The notes beneath the pieces were generated by a model. That model saw only the letters and a list, made by a program, of their open reading frames with translations, was not told where the DNA came from and did not search any database. Made by a program: the position numbers and the translations under genes. 64,000 bases of DNA from Pseudoxanthomonas sp. CF385 (GTDB lineage: Bacteria; Pseudomonadota; Gammaproteobacteria; Xanthomonadales; Xanthomonadaceae), in assembly GCF_900104255.1 (NCBI RefSeq), contig NZ_FNKZ01000001.1, positions 1-64,000 on the forward strand, written 5' to 3'. Positions 5,776-14,353 of this stretch are shown here, one piece after another (position 1 is the first letter of the stretch; each line of letters starts with the position of its first letter).

Positions 5776-7719
5776 TTACTTCACCTTGCGTTCGGCCACC
5801 AGCGATTCGACCACCGACGGGTCGGCCAGCGTCGAGGTATCGCCCAGCTGCTCCGGCGCGTTCTCGGCGATCTTGCGCAGGATGCGGCGCATGATCTTGC
5901 CCGAACGCGTCTTCGGCAGGCCCGGCGCCCACTGCAGGTGGTCCGGCGTGGCGATCGGGCCGATCTCCTTCCGAACCCAGGCCACGAGCTCCTTCAGCAG
6001 CTCGTCGCTCTGCGCTTCGCCGGCCTTGAGGGTGACGTAGGCATAGATGCCCTGGCCCTTGATGTCGTGCGGGAAGCCGACCACGGCGGCCTCGGCGACC
6101 TTCGGATGCGCGACCAGCGCGCTTTCCACCTCGGCGGTGCCGATGCGATGGCCGGAGACGTTGATGACGTCGTCGACGCGGCCGGTGATCCAGTAATAGC
6201 CATCGGCATCGCGGCGGCAACCGTCGCCGGTGAAGTAGGTGCCCGGATACGTGCGGAAGTAGGTGTCGATGAAGCGCTGGTGGTCGCCGTACACGGTGCG
6301 CATCTGGCCGGGCCAGGAATCCAGCAGCACCAGGTTGCCTTCGGTGGCGCCATCCAGCTGCTCGCCATTGGCATCGACCAGCGCCGGCCGCACGCCGAAG
6401 AACGGCAGCGTGGCCGAGCCGGGCTTGAGGTCGATGGCGCCCGCCAACGGGGTGATCAGGATGCCGCCGGTCTCGGTCTGCCACCACGTATCGACGATGG
6501 GGCAGCGTGCGTCGCCGACCACGTCGTAGTACCAGCGCCAGGCTTCCGGATTGATCGGCTCGCCCACGCTGCCCAGCAGGCGCAGCGACGCCCGCGAGGT
6601 CCTCTTCACCGGCGCCTCGCCCTCGCGCATCAGCGCGCGGATCGCGGTGGGGGCGGTGTAGAAGATGGTGACCTTGTGCTTGTCGATGACTTCCCAGAAA
6701 CGCGACACGTTCGGGTAGTTCGGCACGCCTTCGAACATCACCGCGGTGGCGCCGTTGGCGAGCGGTCCGTAGACGATGTAGCTGTGGCCGGTGACCCAGC
6801 CGACGTCGGCGGTGCACCAGTAGATGTCGTCTTCGCGCAGGTCGAACACGGCCTCGTGCGTGTACGCCGCATACAGCAGGTAGCCGCCGGTGGTGTGCAG
6901 CACGCCCTTCGGCTTGCCGGTGGAACCGGAGGTATAGAGGATGAAGAGCGGGTCCTCGGCGTTCATGCGCTCGGGCTCGCACTCGGCCGGCTGCGCGTCG
7001 ACGACGGCGTCGAACCAGCGGTCGCGCGGCATCTGCATGTCCACGGCGCCGCCGGTGTGGCGCACGACCAGGACGGTTTCCACCGAGTTCGTGCCCGGCA
7101 GTTTCAACGCGGCGTCGACGTTCGCCTTCAGCGGCACCTTCTTGCCGCCGCGCAGGCCTTCGTCGGCGGTGATGATCAGCTTGCTGCCACAGTCGGCCAC
7201 GCGGTCGGCGATGGAATTGGGCGCGAAGCCGCCGAACACCACCGAGTGGATCGCGCCGATGCGCGCGCAGGCCAGCATGGCGACCGCGGCGTCCGGGATC
7301 ATCGGCAGGTAGATGGTGATGCGGTCGCCCTTCTGCACGCCGAGCGCGCGCAGCGCGTTGGCCAGCTTGCAGGTGCGCTCGTACAGCTCGCGGTAGGTGA
7401 CGCCATACGACGGCGTGTCCGGACCGTCCGGCTCGAACAGCAGTGCGACCTTGTCGCCGCGCTCGGCCAGTTGGCGGTCCAGGCAGTTGACGCTGGCGTT
7501 GAGCTCGCCGTCGGCGAACCAGCGGATGTGGAAATCGTCCAGCGCGTAGCTGACGTCCTTGATCCGGGTCGGCTTCTTGAACCACTGCAGGCGCTCGGCG
7601 GCCTGGCCCCAGAAGGCCTCCGGATCGTCGATCGAGGCCTGGTAGTCGCGCTGGTATTGCTCGCGCGTGATGCGGGCCTTGGCCGCGAATTCCGGCTTGA
7701 CCGGATACAGGTCAGTCAT
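5776..7719 (-). CDS. acs: Acetyl-CoA synthetase
   Basis: 647 residues, close to the usual 650. Acs turns acetate, ATP and CoA into acetyl-CoA, AMP and pyrophosphate through acetyl-AMP. Visible motifs are the ATP loop [11 protein letters not shown], the WWQTETGG adenine-site motif, and the C-terminal PKTRSGK with Lys608, the residue controlled by acetylation in the family. The ribosome binding site GGGAGGAC lies just upstream of ATG 7719. Downstream is the response regulator; upstream and divergent are the DcaP porin and the MFS transporter. Together they suggest import and activation of acetate or related short carboxylates. Confidence 0.97.
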   Translation of the reverse strand: MTDLYPVKPEFAAKARITREQYQRDYQASIDDPEAFWGQAAERLQWFKKPTRIKDVSYALDDFHIRWFADGELNASVNCLDRQLAERGDKVALLFEPDGPDTPSYGVTYRELYERTCKLANALRALGVQKGDRITIYLPMIPDAAVAMLACARIGAIHSVVFGGFAPNSIADRVADCGSKLIITADEGLRGGKKVPLKANVDAALKLPGTNSVETVLVVRHTGGAVDMQMPRDRWFDAVVDAQPAECEPERMNAEDPLFILYTSGSTGKPKGVLHTTGGYLLYAAYTHEAVFDLREDDIYWCTADVGWVTGHSYIVYGPLANGATAVMFEGVPNYPNVSRFWEVIDKHKVTIFYTAPTAIRALMREGEAPVKRTSRASLRLLGSVGEPINPEAWRWYYDVVGDARCPIVDTWWQTETGGILITPLAGAIDLKPGSATLPFFGVRPALVDANGEQLDGATEGNLVLLDSWPGQMRTVYGDHQRFIDTYFRTYPGTYFTGDGCRRDADGYYWITGRVDDVINVSGHRIGTAEVESALVAHPKVAEAAVVGFPHDIKGQGIYAYVTLKAGEAQSDELLKELVAWVRKEIGPIATPDHLQWAPGLPKTRSGKIMRRILRKIAENAPEQLGDTSTLADPSVVESLVAERKVK

Positions 7720-8040
7720 GAGGTCCTCCCGGGACGTTCAAGTAATGCGTCGATTCTGAGGCATGGACGAAGACCGGGCGAGGTGGCAAAGCGCGTCGCG
7801 TGGCATGTCCGACGCAGCGAGTTTGACGCATACGGGCGTGCGGCATTGCAGCATCCGGCTTAGACGATGGTCTTAAAGCGCGGGGTGCGCGGCGTGCGAC
7901 CGAACGTCGCACCCCTTTGCTGGCAAGGGTTTGTGTTTTTTGCAGTGCGGTTACGACTAATGGCGAATAGGCGCTGCCGGCATGCAGGCGCAAGTCTCCG
8001 TCAGCCGCGCAACGCGGCCATCAACCTTTCGGGAGGGGTT
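7720..8040. promoter_or_regulatory. Divergent acs / porin control region
   Basis: 321 bases between the start codons of acs (minus) and the porin (plus). No gene is supported. It should hold both promoters. TGGCATGTCCGACGC at 7801-7815 has GG and GC ten bases apart, a weak match to a sigma-54 site facing the porin. TTGACG at 7823 is a possible -35 element. Neither is strong enough to call. A T-run within 7930-7940 is the most AT-rich point. Confidence 0.4.
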
Positions 8041-9426
8041 ATGACCCAACGTTCCGCACTCATCGCGCGACGGCCACTGGCCGCTGCGCTTTTCGTCGCC
8101 CTCATCGCGCCGGGCATGGCGTTCGCACAGACCGCCAAGGAGAAGGCGCTGGAGGCCCGCGTGGCCGACCTGGAGCGCCAGGTGCAGCTGTTGCTGTCCG
8201 CGCAGCAGCAGCAACAGACCCAGATCACCACCACCCAGGAGCAGGTGACGCAGGTGCAGGCCAAGCAGGCCGCGGCACCGGCCGCCGTGCCCGCGGGCAA
8301 GCAACCGATCCAGAACACCACCATCCTGACCGCGTCCAATCCGGGGAGCACGTTCTCCTACGGCGGTTTCATCAAGATGGACGCGATGGTCACCGACACC
8401 AGCGATGGCCGCATCGCCGATGGCTCGTCGGGCCGCCTGTTCTACGTGCCCAGCACCATCCCGGTGGGTGGCCCGACCGCCGACGGCGGCGATGCCTATG
8501 CCGACTACCACGCCCAGTTCTCGCGCTTCTGGTTGAGCGCGGACCACGTGACCGAAGGCGGCGACAAGCTCAAGGGCTTCGTCGAGATGGACTTCTTCGG
8601 CGGCGGCAGCAATGCGCTGGCCGGCAACGAGACCGCGACGAATACCTACGCCGTCACCCTGCGCCATGCGTATGTCAGCTGGAACAACTGGCTGGCCGGC
8701 CAGACCTGGTCCAACTTCATGGACGCGGCGGCGCTGCCGGACGCGGTCGACTTCGTGGGCCCGACCGACGGCACGATCTTCGTGCGCCAGGCCCAGCTGC
8801 GTTACACCAAGGGTCCGTGGTCGTTCTCGATCGAGAACCCGCAGACCACCGTCACCCCCTACCTCACCGGCGCCCGCTTCAACAGCGGGGACAACGCCGC
8901 GCCGGACGTCACCGCGCGCTGGCTGACCAAGGGCGACTGGGGCCACTTCACCGTCGCCGGCATGGTGCGCCAGTTCAAGCTGCTGGACGAAACCGACACC
9001 GGTGCCTCGGTGAGCGTCTCGGGCAAGTTCAACATGGGCAAGAGCGACGACATCCGCTATGCGGTGAACGCCGGCCAGGGCATCGGCCGTTACCTCGCCT
9101 TCGGCGTGGGCAGCGATGTGGTGACCGAAGCCAACGGCGACATCAATGCGCTGGACGGCTACGGCGGCTTCGTCGCCTGGCGCCATGTGTTCAGCCCGAA
9201 AGTCCGTACCAACCTGATGTACTCCGCCTCGCACTTCGACAACGACGCCGGCATCACCGGTTTCGGCGTCACCGAGCGCACGCAATCGATGCACGCCAAC
9301 ATCATCTATTCGCCGTTCCCGAAGCTGGACCTGGGCGCCGAACTGATCTACGGCCAGCGCTCGCTCGAGGATGACCGCGAAGGCGACCTGAAGCGTCTGC
9401 ACACGACCGTCAAATACACTTTCTGA
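8041..9426 (+). CDS. DcaP-like trimeric outer-membrane porin
   Basis: 461 residues. ATG 8041 is chosen because GGGAGGGG precedes it and a signal peptide follows, ending at GMAFAQ. Residues 30-80 form a coiled coil (ALEARVADLERQVQLLLSAQ, then Gln-rich repeats), the hallmark of DcaP porins, which trimerise through this segment. The rest is an alternating beta-barrel ending in a C-terminal Phe (TVKYTF), the usual BAM recognition residue. DcaP proteins pass dicarboxylates and other anions. The MFS gene follows by 11 bases, so the two are probably one operon for uptake of an organic acid. Confidence 0.88.
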   Translation: MTQRSALIARRPLAAALFVALIAPGMAFAQTAKEKALEARVADLERQVQLLLSAQQQQQTQITTTQEQVTQVQAKQAAAPAAVPAGKQPIQNTTILTASNPGSTFSYGGFIKMDAMVTDTSDGRIADGSSGRLFYVPSTIPVGGPTADGGDAYADYHAQFSRFWLSADHVTEGGDKLKGFVEMDFFGGGSNALAGNETATNTYAVTLRHAYVSWNNWLAGQTWSNFMDAAALPDAVDFVGPTDGTIFVRQAQLRYTKGPWSFSIENPQTTVTPYLTGARFNSGDNAAPDVTARWLTKGDWGHFTVAGMVRQFKLLDETDTGASVSVSGKFNMGKSDDIRYAVNAGQGIGRYLAFGVGSDVVTEANGDINALDGYGGFVAWRHVFSPKVRTNLMYSASHFDNDAGITGFGVTERTQSMHANIIYSPFPKLDLGAELIYGQRSLEDDREGDLKRLHTTVKYTF

Positions 9427-9437
9427 GGGGAATCCAC

Positions 9438-11102
9438 ATGAGTTCCACGACTGTGCAGCATTCGTCGTCGGGCGAGCTGACGAAGGGCCACAAGAAGGTC
9501 ATCTTCGCCTCAAGCCTCGGCACCGTGTTCGAGTGGTACGACTTCTATCTCTATGGTTCGCTGGCGGCGATCATCGCCAAGCAGTTCTTCAGCGGCGTCA
9601 ATCCGACCACCGGCATGATCTTCGCGCTGCTGGCGTTCGCGGCGGGCTTCTTCGTCCGTCCGTTCGGCGCGGCGTTCTTCGGCAGCCTGGGCGACCGCAT
9701 CGGCCGCAAGTACACGTTCCTGGTCACCATCCTGATCATGGGCATCTCGACGTTCCTGGTCGGGGTGCTGCCCAACTACGCGTCGATCGGCATGGCCGCC
9801 CCCGTCATCCTGATCGTGCTGCGCCTGGCCCAGGGCCTGGCGATGGGCGGCGAGTACGGCGGCGCGGCGACCTACGTGGCCGAGCACGCGCCGGACGGCA
9901 AGCGCGGCCTGTACACCGCCTTCATCCAGACCACCGCGACGCTGGGCCTGTTCCTGTCGCTGCTGGTGATCCTGGCGTGCCGCCTGTCGCTGGGCACCGA
10001 AGCGTTCGAAGCGTGGGGTTGGCGCATTCCGTTCCTGGCGTCGATCATCCTGCTGGGCATCTCGGTGTGGATCCGACTGCAGTTGAGCGAATCCCCGCTG
10101 TTCCAGCAGATGAAGGCCGAAGGCAAGGGCTCGAAGACGCCGTTCCGCGATTCGCTGAAGGGCGGCAACCTGAAGCTGATGCTGCTGGTGCTGTTCGGCG
10201 CCACCGCAGGCCAGGCCGTGGTCTGGTACGCCGGCCAGTTCTACGCGCTGTTCTACCTGCAGAGCATCCTGAAGGTCGACTCCACCGTCGCCTACCTGCT
10301 GATCGCCGCCGCGCTGTTCCTGGCCACGCCGTTCTTCCTGTTCTTCGGCTGGCTGTCGGACCGCATCGGCCGCAAGAAGATCATCATGGCGGGCTGCCTG
10401 CTGGCCGCGGTGACCTACTTCCCGATCTTCAAGGGCATCACCCACTTCGCCAATCCGGGCGTGGAAGAAGCCAGCCGCAATGCGCCGGCCGTGGTGGTCG
10501 CGGACAAGAACACCTGCTCGTTCCAGTTCGATCCGATCCCGGGTACCCGCAAGTTCACCAGCTCGTGCGACCAGGCCACCGCCGCCCTCGCCCGTGCCGG
10601 CGTGCCGTACAGCGTGGAATCCGCTCCGGCGGGTTCGCTGGCGCAGGTGCGCGTGGGTGACGCCTCGGTGTCTTCGTTCGAAGCCGCGGGCCTGTCCGGC
10701 GATGACGTGAAGGCCAAGACGGCCGCCTTCGGTGGCGAACTCAAGACGGCGCTGGGCGCGGCCGGCTACACGGAGAAGGCCCCGACGGATCGCATCAACG
10801 TCCCGATGACGATCCTGCTGCTGTGGGTGCTGGTGATCTACGTGACCATGGTCTACGGCCCGATCGCCGCCTACCTGGTCGAACTGTTCCCGACCCAGAT
10901 CCGCTACACCTCGATGTCGCTGCCGTACCACATCGGCAACGGCTGGTTCGGCGGCTTCCTGCCGGCCATCTCGTTCGCCCTGGTCGCGGCCACCGGCAAC
11001 CTGTACTACGGCCTGTGGTATCCGATCGGCATCGCGGTGATGACGCTGATCATCGGCACGTTCTTCCTGCGCGAGACGAAGGACGTCGACATCACCAAGT
11101 AA
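9438..11102 (+). CDS. MFS transporter of the metabolite:H+ symporter type
   Basis: 554 residues with about 12 membrane segments. The family signature GDRIGRKYT follows TM2, and a second copy SDRIGRKKI follows TM8. The N-terminal FEWYDFYLYG motif is typical of the ProP/KgtP-like symporters. Residues of roughly 340-450 form an extra soluble loop with two cysteines (NTCSFQF, TSSCDQ), probably periplasmic. The substrate is probably a carboxylate because it is co-transcribed with a DcaP porin and sits opposite acs; this is inference. An intrinsic terminator follows at 11145. Confidence 0.87.
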   Translation: MSSTTVQHSSSGELTKGHKKVIFASSLGTVFEWYDFYLYGSLAAIIAKQFFSGVNPTTGMIFALLAFAAGFFVRPFGAAFFGSLGDRIGRKYTFLVTILIMGISTFLVGVLPNYASIGMAAPVILIVLRLAQGLAMGGEYGGAATYVAEHAPDGKRGLYTAFIQTTATLGLFLSLLVILACRLSLGTEAFEAWGWRIPFLASIILLGISVWIRLQLSESPLFQQMKAEGKGSKTPFRDSLKGGNLKLMLLVLFGATAGQAVVWYAGQFYALFYLQSILKVDSTVAYLLIAAALFLATPFFLFFGWLSDRIGRKKIIMAGCLLAAVTYFPIFKGITHFANPGVEEASRNAPAVVVADKNTCSFQFDPIPGTRKFTSSCDQATAALARAGVPYSVESAPAGSLAQVRVGDASVSSFEAAGLSGDDVKAKTAAFGGELKTALGAAGYTEKAPTDRINVPMTILLLWVLVIYVTMVYGPIAAYLVELFPTQIRYTSMSLPYHIGNGWFGGFLPAISFALVAATGNLYYGLWYPIGIAVMTLIIGTFFLRETKDVDITK

Positions 11103-11144
11103 GTGTCCTCCCCCCGCCGGCCCCTCCCAGGGCCGGCACTCCCG

Positions 11145-11175
11145 ACGCCGGTCCTCGTGGCCGGCGTTTTCTTTT
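11145..11175 (+). terminator. Intrinsic terminator after the MFS gene
   Basis: Stem ACGCCGG / CCGGCGT with a nine-base loop, followed by TTTTCTTTT. It ends the porin-transporter transcript. Confidence 0.8.
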
Positions 11176-11223
11176 GCGTAACGCCCACGCGCTACGCTGG
11201 CGACCCCGAACGAGACCTTCGCC

Positions 11224-11604
11224 ATGCCGTTGATCACCCTGACCGTCCGTGCGCCGAAGGACGAGGCCTTCAAGTCGTCGATCCTCGACGCGGTGCATGC
11301 CGCGCTGGTCGCCTCCGGCGTGCCGGCCGCCGACCGCTTCCAGCGCGTGCTGGAACTGTCCGCGGAGGACTTCCGTTACGACCTGGGCTATCCGGACGTG
11401 GCCGGCGCGCGCGACGACGACTTCGCGCTGATCGAGATCCTGTGGTCGGTCGGCCGCAGCGTGAAGGTCAAGAAGGCACTGCTGGCCGACCTGATGCAGC
11501 GCCTGCAGGCGGCGGGACGCAATCCCGAGAACGTCATGGTCTGCTTCAAGGAAACGACGTGGGAGAACTGGGCGTTCGCCGGCGGTCGCCTGGTCCACAC
11601 CTGA
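11224..11604 (+). CDS. Tautomerase family protein
   Basis: 126 residues starting MPLITLTV. Pro2 becomes the N-terminal catalytic proline after Met removal, as in the 4-oxalocrotonate tautomerase superfamily. The length fits the longer tautomerase_2 branch, which has two beta-alpha-beta units in one chain. The C-terminal half holds KKALLADLMQRL and the conserved ETTWENWAFAGG end. Natural substrate unknown. It stands alone, with a terminator before it and a convergent gene after it. Confidence 0.85.
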   Translation: MPLITLTVRAPKDEAFKSSILDAVHAALVASGVPAADRFQRVLELSAEDFRYDLGYPDVAGARDDDFALIEILWSVGRSVKVKKALLADLMQRLQAAGRNPENVMVCFKETTWENWAFAGGRLVHT

Positions 11605-11610
11605 GGCGGA

Positions 11611-11943
11611 TCAGCGCGGCGGTGCCGCCAGTTCCTTCTCGCTGAGGAAACCGTCGCGGTCCACGTCCTGGCGCTTGAAGCGCTCGGCCAGCTGGGCGAG
11701 GTGCGCCTCACGGGTGATGGGCTTGCCGCGACCGCCGGGCAGTTCGTCGACGGAGAGCACGCCATCGCGGTTGCGGTCCATACCGTCGAAGGCATAGCTC
11801 ATCCACGCCTGGTACTCCGCCAGGCTGACGCGGCCATCGCGATCGGTATCCATCCGCGCGAGGTAGTCGCCGGTGGCGGTGACCTGCGCCCATGCAGCAC
11901 ACGGGAGGCAGGCGAGGACAAGCGGGATCAGGCGGCGGTGCAT
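11611..11943 (-). CDS. Exported EF-hand calcium-binding protein
   Basis: 110 residues. A signal peptide (MHRRLIPLVLACLPCAAWAQ) is followed by three EF-hand loops: DTDRDGRVSLAE, DRNRDGVLSVDE and DVDRDGFLSEKE. All have Asp or Asn at the calcium positions and Glu at position 12. It should bind Ca2+ in the periplasm. The role is unknown; small EF-hand proteins of this kind are common in xanthomonads. It converges on the tautomerase gene with six bases between them. Confidence 0.85.
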   Translation of the reverse strand: MHRRLIPLVLACLPCAAWAQVTATGDYLARMDTDRDGRVSLAEYQAWMSYAFDGMDRNRDGVLSVDELPGGRGKPITREAHLAQLAERFKRQDVDRDGFLSEKELAAPPR

Positions 11944-12029
11944 GGCCGCATTGTAGGGCGATGGCGCGCACGGCGGCCGCGCCGGGGATTCAGGTACGCT
12001 GCACCGGCACGCCCCCGCCCCGCCCCACG

Positions 12030-12863
12030 ATGAACCTGCCCGCCCCGCCCGCCGCGACGACGCCCGTCGCGCCCTTGTTCGAACTGGATCGCGCCACCGT
12101 GGTGCGCGGCGCCAGCCGCGTGCTGCACGACCTGTCGCTGCGGATTCCGCTGGGCCAGCACACCGCCATCCTGGGACCGAACGGCTGCGGGAAATCCACC
12201 TTCATCAAGCTGATCAGCCGGGAGCTGTATCCGCTCGCGCGCGAGGGCGATGCGCCGGTGAAGGTGTTCGGCCTGCGCCGCTGGAACGTGAGCGAGCTGC
12301 GCAACCGTCTCGGCGTGGTCACCAGCGACCTGACCCGCGACCTCCAGCAGATGCCGTACCTGCGCGTGGAAGATGCCGTGGTCACCGGGTTCTTCTCCAG
12401 TTTCGCCGTGCCGGCGCACCGGCAGGTGGACGCCGGGATGCGCGCGAAGGCACGCGCCGCGCTGGAGCAGGTGCGTGCGACGCCACTTGCCGACCGCCAG
12501 GTCGCCGAGCTGTCCACCGGCGAGATGCGGCGGGTGCTGATCGCGCGCGCGCTGGTGCACGAACCCGAGGCCCTGCTGCTGGACGAGCCCACCGCAGGGC
12601 TGGACCTGGTCGCACGCCGGCACTTCCTCGGCCTGATGCGCAGCCTCGCCCAGCGCGGGATCACGCTGGTGCTGGTCACGCACCACATCGAGGAAATCAT
12701 TCCCGAGATCGACCGCGTTCTGCTGCTGCGCGATGGCGCGGTCTATGCGGACGGCGACCGCGCCGGCACGCTGACCGAGGCCCACCTGAGCCGCGCCTTC
12801 GGCGGACCCGTGCAGGTGCGCCAGGATGGCGACTACTACGGAGCCGTGCCCGGCCATGCCTGA
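12030..12863 (+). CDS. ABC-type ATPase, stand-alone
   Basis: 277 residues. Walker [10 protein letters not shown] (about 48-56), the signature LSTGEMRR, Walker [13 protein letters not shown] and switch His in LVTHH are all present and in order. No permease or binding protein is nearby, so the partner is unknown. The overall look (molybdenum or zinc-type importer ATPase, ModF/ZnuC-like) is only an impression. A long N-terminal extension in the same frame has no support; ATG 12030 begins just ahead of the conserved [10 protein letters not shown] segment. It overlaps mutM by eight bases, so the two are probably co-translated. Confidence 0.85.
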   Translation: MNLPAPPAATTPVAPLFELDRATVVRGASRVLHDLSLRIPLGQHTAILGPNGCGKSTFIKLISRELYPLAREGDAPVKVFGLRRWNVSELRNRLGVVTSDLTRDLQQMPYLRVEDAVVTGFFSSFAVPAHRQVDAGMRAKARAALEQVRATPLADRQVAELSTGEMRRVLIARALVHEPEALLLDEPTAGLDLVARRHFLGLMRSLAQRGITLVLVTHHIEEIIPEIDRVLLLRDGAVYADGDRAGTLTEAHLSRAFGGPVQVRQDGDYYGAVPGHA

Positions 12864-13683
12864 GCTGCCCGAAGTCGAGACCACCCGCCGCGGACTCGCC
12901 CCGCATGTCGAAGGTCGGCGCATCCAGGCGGTGACGCTGCGCCGGCCCGACCTGCGCTGGCCGATCCCGCCCGAGGTGGTCAGCGAGCTGCCCGGCCAGC
13001 GCATCCAGTCGGTCCGCCGCCGCGCCAAGTACCTGCTGATGGACACCGAGGCCGGCAGCGCCCTGCTGCACCTGGGCATGTCCGGCAGCCTGCGCGTGCT
13101 GCCGGCGACCACGCCGGTGACGGCGCACGACCATGTCGACATCGCCCTGGCGGGCGAGCGCGGCGGCGCGGGCCGGGTGCTGCGCTTCAACGATCCGCGC
13201 CGTTTCGGCTCGCTGCTGTGGCAGGCGCCGGGCGAGGTCCACCCGCTGCTGCAGGGACTGGGGCCGGAACCGCTTTCGGACGCCTTCGACGGCGACTACC
13301 TGTTCGCCATGAGCCGCGGCCGCAAGGCGCCGGTGAAGACCTTCCTGATGGACCAGGCGGTCGTGGTGGGCGTGGGCAACATCTATGCGGCGGAAAGCCT
13401 GTTCCGCGCGGGCATCTCGCCGCTGCGCCCGGCCGGCAAGGTCTCCCGCGAGCGCTACGGGGTACTGGCCGACGCCGTGAAGGCGATCCTGGCCTACGCC
13501 ATCACCCGCGGCGGCACGACGTTGCGGGACTTCCTGAGCCCGGACGGGGCGCCCGGCTATTTCGAACAGGAGCTCTCGGCCTACGGCCGGGCCGGCGAGC
13601 CCTGCCCCCGCTGCGGCCGGCCGATGAAGCAGGCCATGATCGGCCAGCGGACCACCGTCTGGTGTGGCCACTGCCAGCGCTGA
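12856..13683 (+). CDS. mutM: Formamidopyrimidine-DNA glycosylase
   Basis: 275 residues starting MPELPEVET: Pro2 is the catalytic nucleophile and Glu3 the proton donor. The enzyme removes 8-oxoguanine and formamidopyrimidines and cuts the backbone (beta,delta-elimination). The DNA-binding Lys lies in RRRAKYLL. The C-terminus carries the zinc finger [16 protein letters not shown]. Start chosen by the invariant PE after Met; earlier in-frame codons lie inside the ABC gene. Function is secure. Confidence 0.96.
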   Translation: MPELPEVETTRRGLAPHVEGRRIQAVTLRRPDLRWPIPPEVVSELPGQRIQSVRRRAKYLLMDTEAGSALLHLGMSGSLRVLPATTPVTAHDHVDIALAGERGGAGRVLRFNDPRRFGSLLWQAPGEVHPLLQGLGPEPLSDAFDGDYLFAMSRGRKAPVKTFLMDQAVVVGVGNIYAAESLFRAGISPLRPAGKVSRERYGVLADAVKAILAYAITRGGTTLRDFLSPDGAPGYFEQELSAYGRAGEPCPRCGRPMKQAMIGQRTTVWCGHCQR

Positions 13684-13767
13684 GCCGCCCGCCCGTGTCG
13701 TTGGGCGGATGTCCGACCTTCGTCGAATAACGTTATATTCGCGCTCTTGGCTTCGTGGGGAACACGG

Positions 13768-14334
13768 ATGGCGGACGCACCCGACATTACGCTCTGGCTG
13801 GATTCGGCCCGCAGCGGCGATCGCGCCGCGCTGGACCGCGTGCTGGCCACGCTGTACCAGGAACTGCACACCATGGCCCGCCGGCAGCTGTCGGGCCAGC
13901 ACGGCTACACCCTCGACGCGACCGCCCTGGTGCACGAGTCCTACCTGAAACTGCTGGGCTCCACCGGCACGGCCAAGTTCGAGGACCGCGCGCACTTCTT
14001 CGCGTACGCCGCCTCCTCGATGCGCAGCGTCGTGGTCGACTACGCGCGCAGCCGTCTGGCCCGCAAGCGCGGCGGCGATCTCAAGCGCGTGGCCGACATC
14101 CCGGAAGAGGTGGAAGGCAACCTGCGCCTGGACGAGGACATGCTGGCGCTGAACGATGCGCTGGAAAAGCTCGCCGCCGCCGACGAGCGCCTGGCCCAGG
14201 TGGTCGAGATGCGCTATTTCGCCGGCCTGTCGGAACTGGAGATCGCAGAATTGTTGAAGCGCTCCGAACGCAGCATCCGCCGCGACTGGCAGAAGGCACG
14301 CATGTTCCTGCTGTCGGCCATGCAGGACAGCTGA
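13768..14334 (+). CDS. ECF-type RNA polymerase sigma factor (kinase-linked, ECF43-like)
   Basis: 188 residues. Regions sigma2 (20-110) and sigma4 (135-185; YFAGLSELEIAELLKRSERSI) are present. In the usual place of the acidic sigma2.2 motif it reads DATALVHESYLKLLG, with Thr52 and few acids. This is typical of the Sigma70_ECF branch that is activated by Ser/Thr phosphorylation instead of an anti-sigma factor (known for Vibrio EcfP/PknT and Xanthomonas EcfK/PknS). The kinase gene begins 19 bases downstream. TATATT at 13734-13739 is a possible -10 element. ATG 13768 is preferred over an upstream TTG. Confidence 0.9.
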   Translation: MADAPDITLWLDSARSGDRAALDRVLATLYQELHTMARRQLSGQHGYTLDATALVHESYLKLLGSTGTAKFEDRAHFFAYAASSMRSVVVDYARSRLARKRGGDLKRVADIPEEVEGNLRLDEDMLALNDALEKLAAADERLAQVVEMRYFAGLSELEIAELLKRSERSIRRDWQKARMFLLSAMQDS

Positions 14335-14353
14335 GCCCGCCGCATACCGCACC

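Noticed and set aside
5938..7863. Open frame of 641 codons on the + strand across acs
   Set aside because: Antisense to acs, whose motifs are complete. The product would be a low-complexity Arg/Gly/Val chain.
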